A stretch of 7,782 bases of DNA from an uncultured Clostridia bacterium (GTDB taxonomy: Bacteria > Bacillota > Clostridia > TANB77 > CAG-508): positions 1-7,782 of the forward strand of contig CANPWI010000066.1 in assembly GCA_947584125.1 (NCBI GenBank), written 5' to 3'. The position numbers and the translations under genes are program-made. This document shows, one piece after another, positions 1 through 6,064 of the stretch (position 1 is its first letter; each line of letters opens with the position of its first letter). The notes beneath the pieces are model-generated. The model was not told where the DNA came from. It saw only the letters and a program-made list of their open reading frames with translations, and searched no databases.

Positions 1-14
1 GATATATTTCGCAT
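1..14 (-). CDS. Possible start of a gene running off the left edge
   Basis: On the minus strand an ATG at 14-12 is preceded by GGAGGT (26-21) with a six-base spacer, an ideal start context. It reads M-R-N-I before leaving the window. The start lies inside repeat copy 1. The matching position in copy 2 opens only a six-residue ORF (MRNINH, 2461-2441). The ATG may therefore be part of the repeat and not a gene. No function can be given. Confidence 0.25.
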
Positions 15-77
15 ATTATGACCTCCATACGAACTTTTTGTTTAATTTTATTCGCATAGAGGTTGTATTAGAACAAT
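3..77 (-). repeat. 75-bp dispersed repeat, copy 1
   Basis: This copy matches 2450-2525 with only two substitutions and one T-run indel. It contains inverted arms at 21-33 (acctccatacgaa) and 51-63 (ttcgcatagaggt). On the minus-strand RNA these pair along all 13 positions, counting two G-U pairs. The 3' arm carries the GGAGGU that precedes the ATG at 14. A third copy of the TTCGCAT motif (8-14) lies in the same orientation as the right arm, so an alternative hairpin with 27-33 is possible. The repeat sits just beyond the terminator of the RNase H-like gene. Function is unknown: it could be a translational leader, a recombination site or a MITE-like element. Confidence 0.85.
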
Positions 78-88
78 GGACTTAAATA

Positions 89-118
89 AAAACTATTCTC
101 TTTTTCAAGAATAGTTTT
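89..118 (-). terminator. Rho-independent terminator of the RNase H-like gene
   Basis: An 11-bp perfect stem (89-99 with 108-118) has an eight-base loop. On the minus strand it ends in TTTT followed by TATTT. It begins about 20 bases past the stop of the RNase H-like gene, the expected place for its terminator. Confidence 0.75.
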
Positions 119-137
119 AACTAAAATATTTAATTCT

Positions 138-860
138 TTATATTAGCAAAATATACTTTCCATTTTTTATTTTTCCTAATATATTTAATTTTATAAATTT
201 TTTAAAAATTTTATTTATACTATATGTTGATAATTCTAATTTTTCTGCTATTTTACTTTGAGTTTTTAAAATTAATTTTTGTTCATTTGCATTTTTAAAT
301 ATATATGATATTACTTTATATTCTTTTGAATTAAATTCTTGTAATAATCTTAAAAATGAATATTTATCTATTAGCACAATATCTTTTTTACTATTTATTG
401 TCTTGAGTTTTTGAAACGCTGAATATGCATGTTTGTGTGCAACCTTATTTATCTCTCTCGGTATCCACTTAAGCCTAAAACTACAATCTTTTTTAGATAA
501 TACTTTTTTGATTCTTTCATAAGTTTGCTTAATTGTATTTAATAATGTTAAATTGTTTTCAAAAACTTTTATTTTCTTTTCATTTTCAATAAAAAAATCT
601 CTTGCTACAACACAATCTGTTCTTAACCAAAATTTTTGAGTTATGTTCTTCTTTAATAAACTTCCTTGTATAAGATTGATAGCCTGAAAAACAGCAAACA
701 CTTCACATTCTATTGAATTTTCTAATTGAACATTACATTTTTTTGCAATGATTCTTACTATTTTATTTTCTTGCATGATAACAATAGCATAAGTTCCTAC
801 TTTAGCTACATCATCAAAACTCGCATCAGTAAAAATCTCATATGTTTTTTGTGTTTCCAT
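138..860 (-). CDS. RNase H-fold protein fused to a RepL-like winged helix
   Basis: The 240-residue protein has two parts. Residues 5-150 look like an RNase H fold of the reverse-transcriptase-like type: D12 in FTDAS, E53 in ECEVFAVFQA and D82 in LRTDC fit the first three acidic catalytic positions. The fourth position, usually the Asp of an NxxAD motif, is His142 in NKVAHKHA. Residues about 175-240 resemble a winged helix-turn-helix such as the C-terminal part of plasmid RepL proteins (TQSKIAEKLELS, then a wing ending NGKYILLI). The ATG at 860 is chosen because AGGAG (871-875) precedes it. An in-frame ATG at 884 has no such site. The gene is downstream of the small ORF 899-1114, separated by 38 bases. 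A nucleic-acid role, either RNA:DNA hybrid processing or regulation, is inferred. Hydrolysis depends on whether His142 is tolerated. Confidence 0.75.
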   Translation of the reverse strand: METQKTYEIFTDASFDDVAKVGTYAIVIMQENKIVRIIAKKCNVQLENSIECEVFAVFQAINLIQGSLLKKNITQKFWLRTDCVVARDFFIENEKKIKVFENNLTLLNTIKQTYERIKKVLSKKDCSFRLKWIPREINKVAHKHAYSAFQKLKTINSKKDIVLIDKYSFLRLLQEFNSKEYKVISYIFKNANEQKLILKTQSKIAEKLELSTYSINKIFKKFIKLNILGKIKNGKYILLI

Positions 861-870
861 TATTATCACA

Positions 871-875
871 CTCCT
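871..875 (-). promoter_or_regulatory. Ribosome binding site deciding the RNase H-like start
   Basis: AGGAG on the minus strand lies ten bases before the ATG at 860. It makes that codon, and not the ATG at 884, the likely start. Confidence 0.6.
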
Positions 876-898
876 ATATTGCATTTCATAAAAAATTG

Positions 899-1114
899 CT
901 ACCCTTTACTATAATTAATTAAATCTTTTTTATTTTGAACTTTTGTTTGATTATAATATTTGTTTTTCTTTTTGTCAATATATATTTTAAAAATTTTTTT
1001 TATTCTCTGCTTTAATGCTAATATAGGAAATACTATTAAAATAATCCCTATTACTATCCACACATAAGAAATGTGATAAATTTCACTTTTGGATATTTTC
1101 TTTAATACTTTCAT
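899..1114 (-). CDS. Small single-pass membrane protein, hypothetical and doubtful
   Basis: The frame encodes 71 residues from the ATG at 1114, or 73 from a TTG at 1120. A short N-terminal stretch is followed by one clear hydrophobic segment (VWIVIGIILIVFPILAL, about residues 18-34). A strongly basic tail follows, rich in Lys and Asn, which suggests a single membrane helix with a cytoplasmic tail. No Shine-Dalgarno sequence precedes either start. In sequence this AT-rich, a frame of this length can occur by chance. It is on the same strand as the RNase H-like gene, 38 bases before it, and could share its transcript. No family is recognised. Confidence 0.35.
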   Translation of the reverse strand: MKVLKKISKSEIYHISYVWIVIGIILIVFPILALKQRIKKIFKIYIDKKKNKYYNQTKVQNKKDLINYSKG

Positions 1115-1122
1115 ATACAATT

Positions 1123-1196
1123 AATTGCTAATAAAAGAATTATATGATAATATAAGTATAATATTTCGACAAAATATGTAACAATAATTAGGGGGA
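1123..1196. promoter_or_regulatory. Divergent promoter region between the small ORF and the MFS gene
   Basis: On the plus strand TATAAT (1157-1162) lies ahead of AGGGGGA (1190-1196), but no good -35 hexamer is placed for it. On the minus strand TTGTTA, 18 bases, then TATACT is a possible promoter for the leftward genes. These boxes are weak evidence in such AT-rich DNA. The AGGGGGA ribosome binding site is convincing. Confidence 0.35.
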
Positions 1197-1200
1197 ATAT

Positions 1201-2427
1201 ATGGAACAAGATATAAAGAAAATTAATCGAAGTATAAAAATTCAACCACTATTTTCTGCATTTTCAGATGACTTGATTTTTTTAGTACCTATAGATACAT
1301 TATTTTTAACAATTACTAAAGGACTAAATGCAAGTCAAATTCAGTTTATGACAATGCTTTCAATGATAGTTGGAATATTAAGTAGAAAAGTGTTACTTAA
1401 TATATCAAATAAAATAGGAAATATTAAATCTCTAAGATTAGGATCATTTCTATTGTTAATATCTGCTGTAATTTTAACATTTTCTAATCAATTCTCTATA
1501 ATTTGTTTTTATAGAATTGTTTTTGAATTAGCTTTTATATTCTTACATATGGCATTAATTGTTTTGAAAAATAATTTGCAGTCTATAGATAAAGGCTCAG
1601 ATTATTTCAAAATAAGAAATAGAACTAAAATAATGTATTCAACTACAACAATAATAACATCACTTTTATCTGGGTACTTGTTTAATTTAAATAATTATTT
1701 ACCTATGTATTTACAAATATTATTATGTGTTATAATGTTTGGTATGTCATTTTTATTTTTTGAAGCAAAAGTTGAAAATAATGCTGAAGTTCAAAAAAAT
1801 ATTAATGTAAAAACAAATTTAAACAAAATAACTTTGTTAATAATAATATCTTTTGCAATATCAACTACAATAATAACACTTGGACAAAATAATAGTAAAT
1901 TGTTTATGCAATATGATTTTCAAAAAGTCTTATCAACAGAAATGCTAACATATTATATTACAATAATTGTATTTATCTCAAGAATTTCAAGGCTATTAGG
2001 AAATATAATTTTTGGAAAATTGTATAAAAAGGTCAAACATAAAATGAATATAATAATAACATTATTCTTAATTTTAGCTTTTACACTATTAATTATAGGT
2101 CACTTTTTAAATGTAAATATAACTTATAAAGTAATTATAATGTCAATGGGATTTTTCTTAATTCTAGCAACTCGAGATTCTTTTAAAGTTTATTTAGAAG
2201 ATGTGGCACTTGAAAATACAAGTAAAGAAGAACAACAAAAAGTGATGGTAGATATGGAAATATATAAGAAAGTATTTTCGTTGATAGGAAGTGCTGCATT
2301 TACATTAATACTAACTAAATATGAATTAATAGTAATAGAGTTTATTTTATTAGGTATGTGTATAATAGAATTATTCATTAATAGAAAATTATATAAATCA
2401 TTAAAAGAGATTAAAAGCCTTTTATGA
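1201..2427 (+). CDS. MFS transporter, 12 predicted helices
   Basis: The 408-residue protein is almost entirely hydrophobic segments. There are about twelve, near residues 23-40, 46-62, 80-98, 100-122, 148-162, 168-187, 210-228, 248-270, 284-303, 308-324, 357-372 and 376-393. A charged central loop lies near 188-209, between the two six-helix halves. The loop NKIGNIKSLRLG (70-81) between helices 2 and 3 fits a major facilitator. It resembles a group of MFS proteins common in uncharacterised gut Firmicutes. The substrate is unknown; drug or peptide export is a guess from the superfamily. The start follows AGGGGGA with a short spacer. It is the only plus-strand gene here and ends in TGA, with its last ten or so codons lying inside the left arm of a perfect palindrome. 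Confidence 0.85.
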   Translation: MEQDIKKINRSIKIQPLFSAFSDDLIFLVPIDTLFLTITKGLNASQIQFMTMLSMIVGILSRKVLLNISNKIGNIKSLRLGSFLLLISAVILTFSNQFSIICFYRIVFELAFIFLHMALIVLKNNLQSIDKGSDYFKIRNRTKIMYSTTTIITSLLSGYLFNLNNYLPMYLQILLCVIMFGMSFLFFEAKVENNAEVQKNINVKTNLNKITLLIIISFAISTTIITLGQNNSKLFMQYDFQKVLSTEMLTYYITIIVFISRISRLLGNIIFGKLYKKVKHKMNIIITLFLILAFTLLIIGHFLNVNITYKVIIMSMGFFLILATRDSFKVYLEDVALENTSKEEQQKVMVDMEIYKKVFSLIGSAAFTLILTKYELIVIEFILLGMCIIELFINRKLYKSLKEIKSLL

Positions 2428-2454
2428 CTTTTAATCTCTTTTAATGATTTATAT
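2391..2454. terminator. Perfect 27-bp palindrome, probable bidirectional terminator
   Basis: Arms 2391-2417 and 2428-2454 are exact reverse complements, with a ten-base loop holding the end of the MFS gene (CTTTTATGA). The element lies between convergent genes. The left arm is coding sequence and the right arm runs into repeat copy 2. No clear T-tract follows the stem on either strand. Termination is therefore likely from position but not canonical. Confidence 0.6.
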
Positions 2455-2525
2455 TTCGCATATTATAACCTCCATACGAACTTTTTTGTTTAATTTTATT
2501 CGCATAGAGGTCGTATTAGAACAAT
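2450..2525 (-). repeat. 76-bp dispersed repeat, copy 2
   Basis: This is the near-identical partner of 3-77, in the same orientation. The inverted arms are 2468-2480 and 2499-2511. On the minus strand GGAGGT (2473-2468), TATAAT and ATG (2461-2459) follow in order, but this ATG opens only MRNINH and then a stop at 2441. The repeat directly abuts the stop codon of the 130-residue gene (2526). Here it may be a displaced leader, a recombination scar, or the 3' hairpin of that transcript. Confidence 0.85.
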
Positions 2526-2918
2526 TTATACACTTTGCATTTTACTTTTATATTTTAATATTTTTTCTTTTCTTAAATTATTAGATTTTTCTAATTCATT
2601 TATTTGTTGGTTATATAAATTTAACAAATCTTCTATTTGCTTTTGAGATAATTCTTCTTCTGTTATCTCTCCATTATCAAATTGTTTCTGAAGTTTTAAT
2701 AATTTAGTTTCTTCTGTTTCAACTTGTTTTATTGTTTCTCTAAAATCTTGTTTTTGTGTTTTAGATTTATCTTGTATAATATTTTCTATACTTTGTGTCT
2801 GTGTTTCTTCATAATTTGTATTCTTTTTAAATAAATTCATAAAAAATCTTTTTATTTTATAAAATAAACTTTTCTCATTAACTTTAATTAATGAATTTTG
2901 CTCAATATTTTTTTCCAT
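2526..2918 (-). CDS. Hypothetical 130-aa protein with basic segment and coiled coil
   Basis: No family is recognised. The protein is hydrophilic. Residues 17-32 form a basic, aromatic segment (LFYKIKRFFMNLFKK) that could lie on a membrane surface or bind nucleic acid. Residues 60-125 are rich in Glu, Lys, Gln and Leu with heptad-like spacing (TKLLKLQKQF, LNLYNQQINELEKS), suggesting a helical coiled coil. There is no signal peptide or full membrane helix. AAGGAG (2925-2930) lies six bases before the ATG. The upstream 348-residue gene stops only 14 bases away, so the two are an operon and probably act together. The stop touches repeat copy 2. Confidence 0.7.
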   Translation of the reverse strand: MEKNIEQNSLIKVNEKSLFYKIKRFFMNLFKKNTNYEETQTQSIENIIQDKSKTQKQDFRETIKQVETEETKLLKLQKQFDNGEITEEELSQKQIEDLLNLYNQQINELEKSNNLRKEKILKYKSKMQSV

Positions 2919-2932
2919 AAGTATCTCCTTAT

Positions 2933-3979
2933 TTACTCAATGCTTTTTCCATCGTTTTCTTTTGCATCAATTATTTTTTCAGTTTCAGTTATTAACTCAG
3001 CCTCTTTTTGTAATTCTTTTTTTCTTGCTCTTGCTGCTGCTAATTTTGAACTTCTTTCTTTCCATTGTTCAATTCTATCCATAGCATTCTTATCTGCTCC
3101 AATACCTTTTTCTTGTATAGAAGGTATTACAGTTTCTGAGACAAATTGTGAATCTTGTAATGCTTGTAAAATATCATCTTGTCCTTCCAAAGCTGGATAA
3201 AATTCTGCCCCTTTTGTTATTTCTCCTGTTAATTGACTAATTTCCTTAATGTTTTTTGTTCTAAAGAACTCTTTTACTTTGTTATCATATGCTTCTTCTA
3301 ATGATGCTATATTATATTCAACATCCATTGCATTTAATATTGGCCCTAAAAATAATAAATCACTTTTAGCCTCATCCCACCCAATTAACTCAAGTGGCAT
3401 GTGTTGGTATTTTTTATCTCTTGCCATAAATTTCTTTTGATTGTCTTTTACCCATCCATCATGTATATGAGATAATGCTGATAAAATCATATCATTTTTT
3501 TCATCATTACCTGGTCGTATATAGTGTTCATAATTTTCGTCTGTGAAAAGATATTTTCCAAATGGTAATTTATTCCCAATTTCTGCTAATGTGTAGTTAT
3601 AATAGTCATCATATTCATATCCACCATTCATAATTTCATCTTGCATTTCGCTGAAATCTTTTTCACTAATTAAGTATTTGGTACAATCTACCGCAAATTT
3701 TTTTTGATTTTCTTGATAAAACCTATTATTCCAATCTACTATTCCTTCTAGTGCATATTTTATTGAACCTTGTGCATATACTTGTGATTCTAATTCTTCA
3801 TTGCTTTCTTCTCTAACCTTATTTGTTGCTTCTTCTTTTGATAATCCATTCCAACTCATTAAAGCATCTCTAGCTATTTTTTTATATACACTTAAGTCCT
3901 TTCCTAACATTATCATTTCGTTTTTTTCATTTATTCTTTCAAAATATGCTTCGTCTCTTTTTTTATCATAATCATCCAT
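2933..3979 (-). CDS. Hypothetical 348-aa cytoplasmic protein with internal repeat
   Basis: No known domain is recognised. The protein is acidic to neutral and soluble, with no membrane segment or signal peptide. Two stretches resemble each other, residues 76-104 and 169-194. Both run from an Ala-Leu helix start through a Trp and an (E/D)NQKKF core to a Lys-Tyr, which suggests an ancient duplication. Aromatic residues cluster at 119-153 (YEYDDYYNY, ENYEHY). The C-terminus (303-340) is a charged helix likely to coil (SKLAAARARKKELQKE). AAGGAG lies seven bases before the ATG, with an extended -10 promoter about 30 bases upstream. It is the first gene of a two-gene operon with the 130-residue protein. 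Base composition appears slightly less AT-extreme than the transporters. Confidence 0.75.
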   Translation of the reverse strand: MDDYDKKRDEAYFERINEKNEMIMLGKDLSVYKKIARDALMSWNGLSKEEATNKVREESNEELESQVYAQGSIKYALEGIVDWNNRFYQENQKKFAVDCTKYLISEKDFSEMQDEIMNGGYEYDDYYNYTLAEIGNKLPFGKYLFTDENYEHYIRPGNDEKNDMILSALSHIHDGWVKDNQKKFMARDKKYQHMPLELIGWDEAKSDLLFLGPILNAMDVEYNIASLEEAYDNKVKEFFRTKNIKEISQLTGEITKGAEFYPALEGQDDILQALQDSQFVSETVIPSIQEKGIGADKNAMDRIEQWKERSSKLAAARARKKELQKEAELITETEKIIDAKENDGKSIE

Positions 3980-4006
3980 ATGCTTTCTCCTTCCATATTT
4001 TTTTAT

Positions 4007-4015
4007 ATTATATCA
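4007..4015 (-). promoter_or_regulatory. Extended -10 promoter of the 348-aa/130-aa operon
   Basis: The minus strand reads TGATATAAT, an extended -10 element. It lies 27 bases before the ATG at 3979, leaving a short leader with AAGGAG. No convincing -35 box is present, which an extended -10 can tolerate. Confidence 0.55.
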
Positions 4016-4063
4016 CAATTATTTTTCATCAGCATTAATGTAATCATATTTTAATAAAAAATT

Positions 4064-4080
4064 AATATTAACATAATATT
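4064..4080 (-). terminator. Weak AT-only hairpin after the second MFS gene
   Basis: On the minus strand AATATTA, a three-base loop and TAATATT form a stem, followed by AATTTTTT. It lies 30 bases past the MFS stop. The stem has no G-C pairs, so it is weak. It overlaps, and competes with, a second possible hairpin (ATAATAT-GCGAA-ATATTAT) built on the repeat remnant. Confidence 0.35.
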
Positions 4081-4092
4081 TCGCATATTATA
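4076..4092 (-). repeat. 17-nt remnant of the dispersed repeat (copy 3)
   Basis: ATATTTCGCATATTATA matches 2451-2467 exactly and 4-20 with one mismatch. The rest of the 75-bp repeat is absent here. As with copies 1 and 2, it lies shortly after the stop of a minus-strand gene, at the boundary between two gene groups. Confidence 0.6.
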
Positions 4093-4109
4093 CAATTGAA
4101 ATTTTTATT

Positions 4110-5315
4110 TTACTTTTCAAATTTTTCAATTTTTCTTATATTTAATCCCATTATTAATATTGATAGTGTTAATAAAATCGTTACAATATTTAATATTATT
4201 GGATTTCCAGTAACACCTGCTACTAAAAGCATTAAATATCCTGTTATTCTACCTAAGTTTAATATGCACTCTCTACCTGAAAAAAATTCAGTTTGATTTT
4301 CTCTATCTACTATACTGCTATCTGATAAGTTAAATAATCTAATTTCTCTAGTTAATGTAAGTATTGCTGTAAATATTACATAACAAAAATTATATAATAT
4401 TAATGTTATATTATTTGTCCATAGTAAAAGTAATAATAATGAAATAACAGGTAATATACTTGAAACTATAATTACATTATTATCATTTTTATTTTTATAT
4501 TTTTTTCCATATATATTAACAAAAATTATAGTAAGTATAGTTGTAATAGAAGATATAATACCCAAATTCATATCAGTTTTAAATGAATTAAAAATTAATA
4601 TTGTCATAAGAATTTCTAAAGCACCATTACTTACATTCATTCCAATGAAAAACTCAACTATACACATTTTCCTTATTTGCTTATTTTCTTTTAAATTTTT
4701 CCATGTCTTTTTTAAATTAAATTTTGATAAATGAGTATCTTCTTCTGGTTTTATAAAAAAGGATAATAAAATTTGTATTGCTGAAATAATTGCAATTATT
4801 ATAGCTGTTAATTCATAGTTAGTAATAGTTATAATAGAGCCTAATAAAATAGGACATAATATTCCTATAACTGAAGATACAACTTTTGATTTTACCATAA
4901 ATGTTGTTCTATTTTTGTTGTCTACTTTATTAATAACAAACAAGTTATATGGGAAATAATATATTCCATTTGATACTCCGTAAAGAATAGAGATTAACCC
5001 TAGATGATGTATTATTTGTTCTTTTAAAATAATAATTGACATTATATATACAAAATTTAAAATTACTCCTAACCTAAACATTCCTATTTTAAATTTATTT
5101 TTTACTATACTTGCTACAATTAAGCTACTTAAAGCTAAAAGTATATATGAAAATATATTAAATATTGATAAATCTATCATACTTTCAGCTGATGTTTTTA
5201 TAAAATAAGCAGTAAGAAATGGACCTAAAAATATTTCCATTGTTTTTTTTGCTGCATTTATTACTATTATAACATTTCCTTCTAATTTATTTTCTATTGC
5301 TTTATTTGTTTCCAT
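4110..5315 (-). CDS. MFS transporter, partner of the HAD phosphatase
   Basis: The 401-residue protein has around twelve hydrophobic helices, for example near 50-72, 82-97, 105-128, 146-163, 168-188, 216-242, 250-268, 280-299, 302-322, 355-369 and 372-390. A polar loop at 190-213 sits between the two halves. This layout fits the major facilitator superfamily, although no specific transporter is recognised and the substrate is unknown. The ATG at 5315 overlaps the last 14 bases of the HAD gene, and AAAGGA within that gene supplies the ribosome binding site. The overlap implies translational coupling, so the pair likely acts on one compound or pathway. It is not closely similar by eye to the transporter at 1201. 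Confidence 0.8.
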   Translation of the reverse strand: METNKAIENKLEGNVIIVINAAKKTMEIFLGPFLTAYFIKTSAESMIDLSIFNIFSYILLALSSLIVASIVKNKFKIGMFRLGVILNFVYIMSIIILKEQIIHHLGLISILYGVSNGIYYFPYNLFVINKVDNKNRTTFMVKSKVVSSVIGILCPILLGSIITITNYELTAIIIAIISAIQILLSFFIKPEEDTHLSKFNLKKTWKNLKENKQIRKMCIVEFFIGMNVSNGALEILMTILIFNSFKTDMNLGIISSITTILTIIFVNIYGKKYKNKNDNNVIIVSSILPVISLLLLLLWTNNITLILYNFCYVIFTAILTLTREIRLFNLSDSSIVDRENQTEFFSGRECILNLGRITGYLMLLVAGVTGNPIILNIVTILLTLSILIMGLNIRKIEKFEK

Positions 5316-6012
5316 TTTTCAATAATTCCTTTACTAAATCTGATACACTTTCCATTTTTGATATTGCTACTTGTTTTAATTCATCAACTGAATCTATCAT
5401 ACAATAGCCATTAAAATCTTTTACCATTTCAATATCACTATAACCATCTCCAATAGAGTAAACATTTTCATTATTAATATCTAATTTTTTCGTTAACAAT
5501 TTTATAGCATTTGATTTATTAGTTTTATTTGAAATAATTTCTATAGAATTATTAATATAGTAAGAAACTACATATTGCTTGTATTTATTGTTTATTATAT
5601 CATTTATTTTCATTGCATCATCTTTTGAGTTGTATTTTATATGTATTTTGGTTAAATCTCTATGACTAAAATCAACTCTACTATCTAATGTGCTACAACA
5701 AAAATATTTTATAGATTTTTCTAAGCATATATCGTTTTTAATATTTTCAATAACATCATTATTAATTGAAAAGTTAGATATTATATTATCATCTTTATCT
5801 AGTATTGTGGCACCATGATTTAAAATAACATAGTCATATTCTATATTGTAAGCATTTACTTTATTTTTAAAATCAAAAAAACTCCTTCCAGTTGCAATAA
5901 TAAAAATATTCCCTTTATCTCTAAATTTCTTAACCTCTTTTTTATTTATTTCTATATCATAATCATTCAAATAAAATGTTTGGTCATAATCGCTTACTAA
6001 TACTTTTTTCAT
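5302..6012 (-). CDS. Cof-type HAD-IIB phosphatase
   Basis: The 236-residue protein carries all four HAD motifs. Motif I is DYDQT (D8 nucleophile, D10 acid/base), motif II is ATGRS (T41), the motif III lysine is K166 in NKTNKSNAIKLL, and motif IV is GDGYSD (D189, D193). The length, the N-H-G at 65-67 and the cap region around 85-160 fit the Cof/HAD-IIB subfamily, cytoplasmic Mg2+-dependent phosphatases of sugar phosphates and similar small molecules. The substrate is unknown. The ATG at 6012 is preferred over those at 6027 and 6018 because GAGGA (6021-6025) lies eight bases before it and overlaps the 6027 codon. The gene begins 52 bases after the ATPase stop and overlaps the MFS gene downstream. 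Confidence 0.88.
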   Translation of the reverse strand: MKKVLVSDYDQTFYLNDYDIEINKKEVKKFRDKGNIFIIATGRSFFDFKNKVNAYNIEYDYVILNHGATILDKDDNIISNFSINNDVIENIKNDICLEKSIKYFCCSTLDSRVDFSHRDLTKIHIKYNSKDDAMKINDIINNKYKQYVVSYYINNSIEIISNKTNKSNAIKLLTKKLDINNENVYSIGDGYSDIEMVKDFNGYCMIDSVDELKQVAISKMESVSDLVKELLKNGNK

Positions 6013-6020
6013 TCTCATAT

Positions 6021-6025
6021 TCCTC
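6021..6025 (-). promoter_or_regulatory. Ribosome binding site deciding the HAD start
   Basis: GAGGA on the minus strand lies eight bases before the ATG at 6012. It overlaps the alternative upstream ATG at 6027, which makes that longer start unlikely. Confidence 0.6.
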
Positions 6026-6064
6026 ATATTTATTTTATATAATTTTATTTGTATTTTACCATAA

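Noticed and set aside
3..77. Integron attC site
   Set aside because: The element has inverted arms, but no GTTRRRY and RYYYAAC core sites at its ends, and no integrase is seen.
1157..1168. TATAATATTTCG resembles the repeat core ATAATATTTCGCATATTAT
   Set aside because: The match ends at TTCG and lacks the CATATTAT part. In DNA this AT-rich it is most likely chance.
2441..2461. Six-residue ORF MRNINH after GGAGGT in repeat copy 2
   Set aside because: It is too short to call as a gene. It is reported only as part of the repeat, although a leader-peptide role cannot be excluded.
2898..3200. Plus-strand open frame antisense to the 348-aa gene
   Set aside because: It is a mirror of a real coding frame, rich in Ser and Phe, with no ribosome binding site. 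Similar short frames at 726-914, 3249-3440, 4096-4296, 6621-6827 and minus 2190-2378 were dismissed for the same reason.
4978..4988. TTACGGAGTA inside the second MFS gene, similar to the ATPase frameshift site
   Set aside because: Here it reads in frame as TAC GGA GTA (Tyr-Gly-Val), CGG is not a zero-frame codon, and the protein continues normally.
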